DNA of 59,133 nt from Thauera terpenica 58Eu (GTDB taxonomy: Bacteria; Pseudomonadota; Gammaproteobacteria; Burkholderiales; Rhodocyclaceae), in NCBI RefSeq assembly GCF_000443165.1, contig NZ_ATJV01000053.1:1-59133 (forward strand), written 5' to 3'. Position 1 is the first letter of the stretch. Every line of letters begins with the position of its first letter. The notes below the pieces were generated by a model that was given only the letters and a program-made list of their open reading frames with translations, made no database searches and was not told the origin of the DNA. Positions 55,396 through 59,133 of this stretch are shown here, in pieces. Position numbers and translations under genes: made by a program.

Positions 55396-57212
55396 GACCT
55401 ATCTTCCGCGAAATCCACCGGCGAAGCGCCGGCGGGAATGTCGATAAGATTCATACCTTGCGGCCCGCGAGCGCCATAGTCGTTATCTCTCCGAAAGACA
55501 ACGCACAGCCGATCCTGCGCACGAACGATCGCATCCGTGAGCTCGTCGCCGTACTTGCCCTGCCTGATGGCGACACTGAGCGCATGGTCTACTAGGGCCT
55601 TAGTGAGCTTCTGGTGAATGACATCGACCTCCGCATCGTCAGCCTGATCAGCCAGATATACGAGCGCGGCCGATCCGCGCCCTCCTGCGGACGGCTCTAC
55701 GTTGTGGTGCGGCGCCTCCCGGCGCCATGCAAAGCGGAAGCCGTCAGCCAGATCCCGCACAGGCGCGGGCCATGGCACAGGATTCTGAGTCAGTCTGATC
55801 GCGTCATGTGCGCGCTGCAGTCGCCTTCTGCGAAAGGCGACGCCCGGTCTCGTAGGTTCGATCTCCTGATGGACCGTCACCCTTCGAATCGATTCCTCGT
55901 CCCTATCCAGTTGGAACGCATCGAGCTCGTTGACTGCGTACCACGTCGTTGGATTACCACGAGGGCCAACAAGAATTTCTATGGCTCGCTCTACGGCAAG
56001 TGGGCTTGCTTGCGCTGTCTGCTGCAGCGGACCTGCAATGGCCTGATAGCTGGCCAGTGCGACCGCGAATCCGTCGTGGGCAATCGCGCCGGCTTCCCAG
56101 GCGTCCATGGCTGAGTTCCATGTCCAGCGCTCTTCGACCGCGACAAAGCTCTTTGGCACGATGGCTTGCTCGCCTGCAAAGAGCAGCTTCTGCTTTTGCA
56201 GTTGAAGGATCTGACCTTCGTAGTTCAGGAAGAAGGAATGCCATCGTTGTGCCAACACGCTGTAGTAAAGCCCTCGTCGGTGCAGTTCGTCGATCAAGCC
56301 ATCGTCCGCGCCGAACTTCGCTGGCGGCGCATACCAAGCGGACCCGGCGACGTTCTCCCAGTCGGCAACCTTACCACCGCCCTTCACCTCCTTGACGTTC
56401 TGGGCCCAGTTCAAACACAGCAGTTCGACATGGCTGCTGGTGCCGACGGCACACAGCCGCGCACGATAAGCAGCATAGTCGGCGTGAGCAGGCTTCGGAT
56501 TGAGCTGGATGTGGATGAGCAAGCAGTTGAGGTGAGCCTGATCGACGTGGCTGGAAAAATCGAAAGCATCTGAACAGATGATCGACAACAGACTCATTTT
56601 GCCGGCGCCACGATTGAATGCGTATACAGCCTGCCCGACGCACAGCGAAGTTTGCTCAATATCGCGGTAATCCCTGCACGCGACGGTCTTGAACTGCGCA
56701 AGTAGAAACAGCACCTTTTGCCCACTGGCGTCTTGGGCCCAGAAAACGTAGAGCAATGTGTCCACGTAGCGCCGTTGCGCCACCTGCCGCGGGTCGAGCA
56801 GCTCGTGGTAAAACACGCACTCATTCCCTGCGTTGCAGCGCTCAGCCAGTGACTGGATTTCCACCGGTGGGATGCTCTCACAACCGAGAACCCAGAGAGC
56901 GCCTACCGGCGGGCGATGTTGTCCCGCAATAATTTCGTCTACGACTGTCCAGGGCGTGCAGTATTCAGGCGCAACCACCAAATCTGCGTGAGCTTGAACT
57001 GCAGCGGAGAGAAAGCCGCTGCAAAGAGCGTGACCGATCCTCGCGTCCGCGTGGCCGACCCGCACGTCATTTGCCTCGATGACGCCTGAGGGCTGCAGCA
57101 GAAGGGCACGATAGGGTTCCCGCGCGGGATTGAGCGCCTGCAGCGTAGCGAGCGTAAGCGGGCGCGGACGCTGAGCCAAGACATCCTCAACGTCAACAAT
57201 TGTGATTGCCAC
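55392..57212 (-). CDS. Nitrilase-superfamily protein of the two-gene candidate conflict system
   Basis: A 606-aa protein starting at GTG 57212 with an excellent GGAGGAG Shine-Dalgarno 8 bp upstream; the open frame to 57350 is unlikely to be translated. Residues about 30-300 fit a carbon-nitrogen hydrolase: Glu in ADLVVAPEYCTP, Lys in FLLAQFKTVACRDY and nucleophile Cys in LLSIICSDAFDFS, the classic E-K-C triad. About 300 further residues have no recognised fold and end in an acidic tail. Nitrilase domains serve as effectors or accessory domains in some anti-phage reverse-transcriptase systems. The substrate is unknown. The ATPase gene is translationally coupled behind it. Confidence 0.78.
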   Translation of the reverse strand: MAITIVDVEDVLAQRPRPLTLATLQALNPAREPYRALLLQPSGVIEANDVRVGHADARIGHALCSGFLSAAVQAHADLVVAPEYCTPWTVVDEIIAGQHRPPVGALWVLGCESIPPVEIQSLAERCNAGNECVFYHELLDPRQVAQRRYVDTLLYVFWAQDASGQKVLFLLAQFKTVACRDYRDIEQTSLCVGQAVYAFNRGAGKMSLLSIICSDAFDFSSHVDQAHLNCLLIHIQLNPKPAHADYAAYRARLCAVGTSSHVELLCLNWAQNVKEVKGGGKVADWENVAGSAWYAPPAKFGADDGLIDELHRRGLYYSVLAQRWHSFFLNYEGQILQLQKQKLLFAGEQAIVPKSFVAVEERWTWNSAMDAWEAGAIAHDGFAVALASYQAIAGPLQQTAQASPLAVERAIEILVGPRGNPTTWYAVNELDAFQLDRDEESIRRVTVHQEIEPTRPGVAFRRRRLQRAHDAIRLTQNPVPWPAPVRDLADGFRFAWRREAPHHNVEPSAGGRGSAALVYLADQADDAEVDVIHQKLTKALVDHALSVAIRQGKYGDELTDAIVRAQDRLCVVFRRDNDYGARGPQGMNLIDIPAGASPVDFAEDRS

Positions 57213-57815
57213 TGAGCCTCTCCTCCAGCAGATGGCGTTAGCGTACCGCTGGGTGAGGTTTGCATCCCAGCAGCGACTTACGCCTCTTGTTTCGTTGGTC
57301 GTTCGCAGTGTAACGATTCGGTCGAGCGTACTCGATTCAACTTCGAGCATTGCTCCCGTTGCAGGAGGGAAAATTATCTGATTTGTCGCGCCAGATGAAG
57401 GAGACGGAAAGACCCTAGCCTAATGGTCACCATTCGAGTCGGTTGGGCAAGGGCGCCGCTGACTGGCAGTCCAGTTGCGAGACAGGTAGCAACGAGTTGC
57501 GAGTTCTGGATAACGACTGGTCTCGCCGCCCGCCGACACTCGGCCGCCAAACTTGAACGACCGCAGTTAGTCTCCTCCCGACGCTCGATCGGCGACCTTG
57601 AACGACAGGTCATGGCCGATTGGGTGAGGTCACCAACGGCCGCTTTGTAGAGTTCCAGTTCGCTGAGACGGGATTTGGCTGAGCGGGCGCTCAGGAGCGA
57701 GCTGACTGGCCGGATTGGGTCGGATCCAGCCGTTCCTTCCCCGCGGGACCTTCCAGGCTTCCATCGCGCTGTGCGAGACATTGGACAGTCGACGCCGTTT
57801 CGTCCAAAGCGCGTA
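57213..57815. other. Gene-free region upstream of the ATPase/nitrilase operon
   Basis: About 600 bp with no supported gene in any frame. It must contain the operon promoter reading leftward, but no clear -35/-10 pair stands out. It resembles degenerate intergenic island DNA. Confidence 0.4.
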
Positions 57816-58088
57816 TTACAACGCCCCCGGTCTCGGGGACTTTGAGCTCAGGCATAGCTCATCCTGCTCCGTGCCAGGTTTGAGTACGCCCGAGTGCATC
57901 AGAAAGTCCGTGATGCTCTTGACATTCGTCCCGGGCGGAACCTCCTGAAGTCTGTACTCCCCGAGATGCGCCGCAATGGCGCGTCGGATCAGCATCTCGG
58001 GCGTGATGCCCAACTCGGCGGCCCTCGCCTCGATGTGCTCCGGCGTCGTCTCATTGTCCGAGAACGAGACAGTGAAGACTTTTGTCAT
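57816..58088 (-). CDS. Small ribbon-helix-helix-like orphan protein
   Basis: A 90-aa protein from ATG 58088, preceded by GGAGAGGG. The first 45 residues (TKVFTVSFSD, IEARAAELGITPEMLIRRAI) look like a strand followed by two helices, similar to CopG/Arc-type DNA-binding or antitoxin proteins, with a charged, flexible tail. No obvious toxin partner lies beside it. It reads divergent from the DUF4926 gene and toward the ATPase/nitrilase operon; a link is not shown. Confidence 0.6.
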   Translation of the reverse strand: MTKVFTVSFSDNETTPEHIEARAAELGITPEMLIRRAIAAHLGEYRLQEVPPGTNVKSITDFLMHSGVLKPGTEQDELCLSSKSPRPGAL

Positions 58089-58371
58089 GATTGCCCTCTC
58101 CGTGAGTCCCGAATCAGTTTCGCTTCGAAGCAAACGACGATCAGCGGATTCGATCCAGGCCAAGCCTACCCCCTCTCCTGTCCTGCTACCCCCTCGTCAC
58201 AATCACCGACTGCGAGCTTCACGCCAGGCGAAACGGCGCGCTCGCGCGCAAGCACTGGTACGCTGATGCAGAGGATGTGTCCACTCGCATACTGGAAGCA
58301 CGATTCACCTTTTCCGATAGCGATAGGGCGCAGCCAAGCCAAGCAGCAGTACCACGTGAAGGAGTCATGAG

Positions 58372-58584
58372 ATGGCGACTTTTTCTGATCTCGAGGTTGT
58401 CTATGCCCGATTCGGCTTCCCTGACAAAGGGATTCAAGCTGGTCAAGTTGGCACGGTCGTGCATGTATTCAGCCATCCGAGCGAGGCGTACCTTGTTGAG
58501 TTTGCTACAGAGAACGGCGAAGCAATAGCGACAGTGGCGGCCGAGCCTCAGGAGTTGGCTCGGCAAAACAGCTCTGTGCCGTAG
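58372..58584 (+). CDS. DUF4926 domain protein
   Basis: A 70-aa protein with GQVGTVVHVFSHPSEAYLVEF and a following NGE.IATV, the small beta-barrel DUF4926 pattern. GGAG precedes the ATG. DUF4926 genes often sit next to a DUF6883-type partner; none is intact here. The stretch before it (58089-58371) contains no supported gene. Confidence 0.75.
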   Translation: MATFSDLEVVYARFGFPDKGIQAGQVGTVVHVFSHPSEAYLVEFATENGEAIATVAAEPQELARQNSSVP

Positions 58585-58679
58585 TAGTAGCATGAGAGTA
58601 AGCGCTCCACGAACCCCATCCTTACATAGCCGCGGGTGAGGCGGCATGCTCAGGCTTCCGTTTCTCAGGGAGCACGAGC

Positions 58680-58997
58680 ATGTCGGAGCGCAGCGAGTTC
58701 TGGTTGTCGCACCTGTCGGCGATTGAAGCCGAGGGCATCACCACCAAGGCGTATGCCGAGCGTGAGGGATTGTCGGCGCAAGCCCTCTATCAGTGGCGCA
58801 AGCGCAGGGTGGCCGAGGCTCGCTCCAGTCGCACCCCGCTCGGGGGGTTTGCTGCGATCCAGGTCGAGCCCTCGATAGCAGCCCGCGCTGGCTGCACGGT
58901 GGTGATTGATTCCGGGTTGCGGCTCGAGTGTGCCGCGCTGCCCAGCGTCGACTGGCTGGCCACCTTATCGGCAGCACTGCGCGAGCGGGGACGTTGA
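58680..58997 (+). CDS. tnpA: IS66 accessory protein TnpA
   Basis: A 105-aa protein with an N-terminal helix-turn-helix (EAEGITTKAYAEREGLSAQA, LYQWRKRR), typical of IS66 TnpA. ATG follows GGGAGCACGAGC. The stop overlaps the tnpB ATG (TGATG), so translation is coupled. Confidence 0.9.
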   Translation: MSERSEFWLSHLSAIEAEGITTKAYAEREGLSAQALYQWRKRRVAEARSSRTPLGGFAAIQVEPSIAARAGCTVVIDSGLRLECAALPSVDWLATLSAALRERGR

Positions 58998-59133
58998 TGC
59001 ATCCGGGACACACCCTCGGTGCGGTGTATCTGTATCGCTCGAGCATCGATTTCCGCAAATCCATCGGCGGGCTGTCGGCGCTGGTCGAGCAGGAATTGGG
59101 TCTGAACCCGTTCGGCGATGCGCTGTACCTGTT
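58997..59133 (+). CDS. tnpB: IS66 accessory protein TnpB, partial
   Basis: The visible 45 residues (AVYLYRSSIDFRKSIGGLSA, EQELGLNPFGDALYL) match the IS66 Orf2/TnpB family closely. The gene continues past the window. Confidence 0.92.
   Translation, partial: MHPGHTLGAVYLYRSSIDFRKSIGGLSALVEQELGLNPFGDALYL

Larger units (their letters stand above)
58598..59133 (+). mobile_element. IS66-family insertion sequence, cut by window end
   Basis: GTAAGCGCTCCACGAACC at 58598 is an IS66-type left end. It is followed by tnpA and tnpB in the standard order; tnpC and the right end lie beyond base 59133. Confidence 0.88.

Noticed and set aside
57894-58370. 158-aa open frame over the RHH-like gene region
   Set aside because: Antisense to a gene with a strong Shine-Dalgarno and without recognisable domains.

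Overview
The window looks like a chromosome segment of a GC-rich betaproteobacterium of the Rhodocyclales (Thauera/Azoarcus-like). This is inferred from housekeeping gene content and order (lptD-surA-pdxA-rsmA diverging from amgK-murU, pepP-ubiH, dusB-fis-purH-purD-hemF, argH opposite an AlgZ/AlgR-type pair, hemC-hemD-hemX-hemY, hemA-prfA-prmC-grxD) and from an HPr-rel-A gene set. No rRNA, tRNA or CRISPR array was seen.

Layout. (1) 1-5716: a chromosomal integron. A class-specific tyrosine integrase (intI) reads right and has a perfect LexA box over its start codon. A leftward, AT-richer cassette array carries at least three well-formed attC sites and five genes: a C-terminally truncated SIR2-like protein, a coiled-coil protein, a cold-shock/membrane/zinc-ribbon protein, a HEPN-like protein and a SHOCT membrane protein. 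(2) 5849-48500: mostly core genes for purine synthesis, outer-membrane biogenesis, cell-wall recycling, ubiquinone, heme, arginine and translation termination. Accessory items within it are a Fic protein fused to an AbiEi-like winged helix with tandem operators in its promoter (9052-10676), a Crp/Fnr regulator next to a DUF2892 gene with a perfect 16-bp palindrome (11555-12588), a Ser/Thr kinase fused to a cyclic-nucleotide-binding domain (39374-40660), and an HPr-rel-A cluster (41717-44796). The HPr-rel-A cluster reads: sigma-54-type promoter, Tat-signal protein, PqqD-like chaperone, HprK-like kinase, nucleotidyltransferase. (3) 48591-59133: a decayed, mobile accessory island. It holds a frameshifted YkgJ-type gene, two overlapping AlpA-like frames, an AbiE toxin-antitoxin pair whose toxin is cut by an IS3-family remnant, a lone IS66-like end, a two-gene operon pairing a Rad50/SMC-like ATPase with a nitrilase-fold protein, a small orphan DNA-binding-like protein, a DUF4926 protein, and the start of an IS66-family element running off the right edge.

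How the parts work together. The core genes form conventional operons with 4-bp overlaps or short gaps. The two most interesting candidate systems are the ATPase/nitrilase operon at 52318-57212, which I read as a likely and possibly undescribed conflict (defence) system because of its domain logic and its setting among AbiE and IS debris, and the HPr-rel-A cluster, which looks like a peptide or protein modification system with an adjacent secreted candidate substrate. The integron adds a damage-inducible recombination platform at purC. Functions come from family motifs read by eye; no database search was run.
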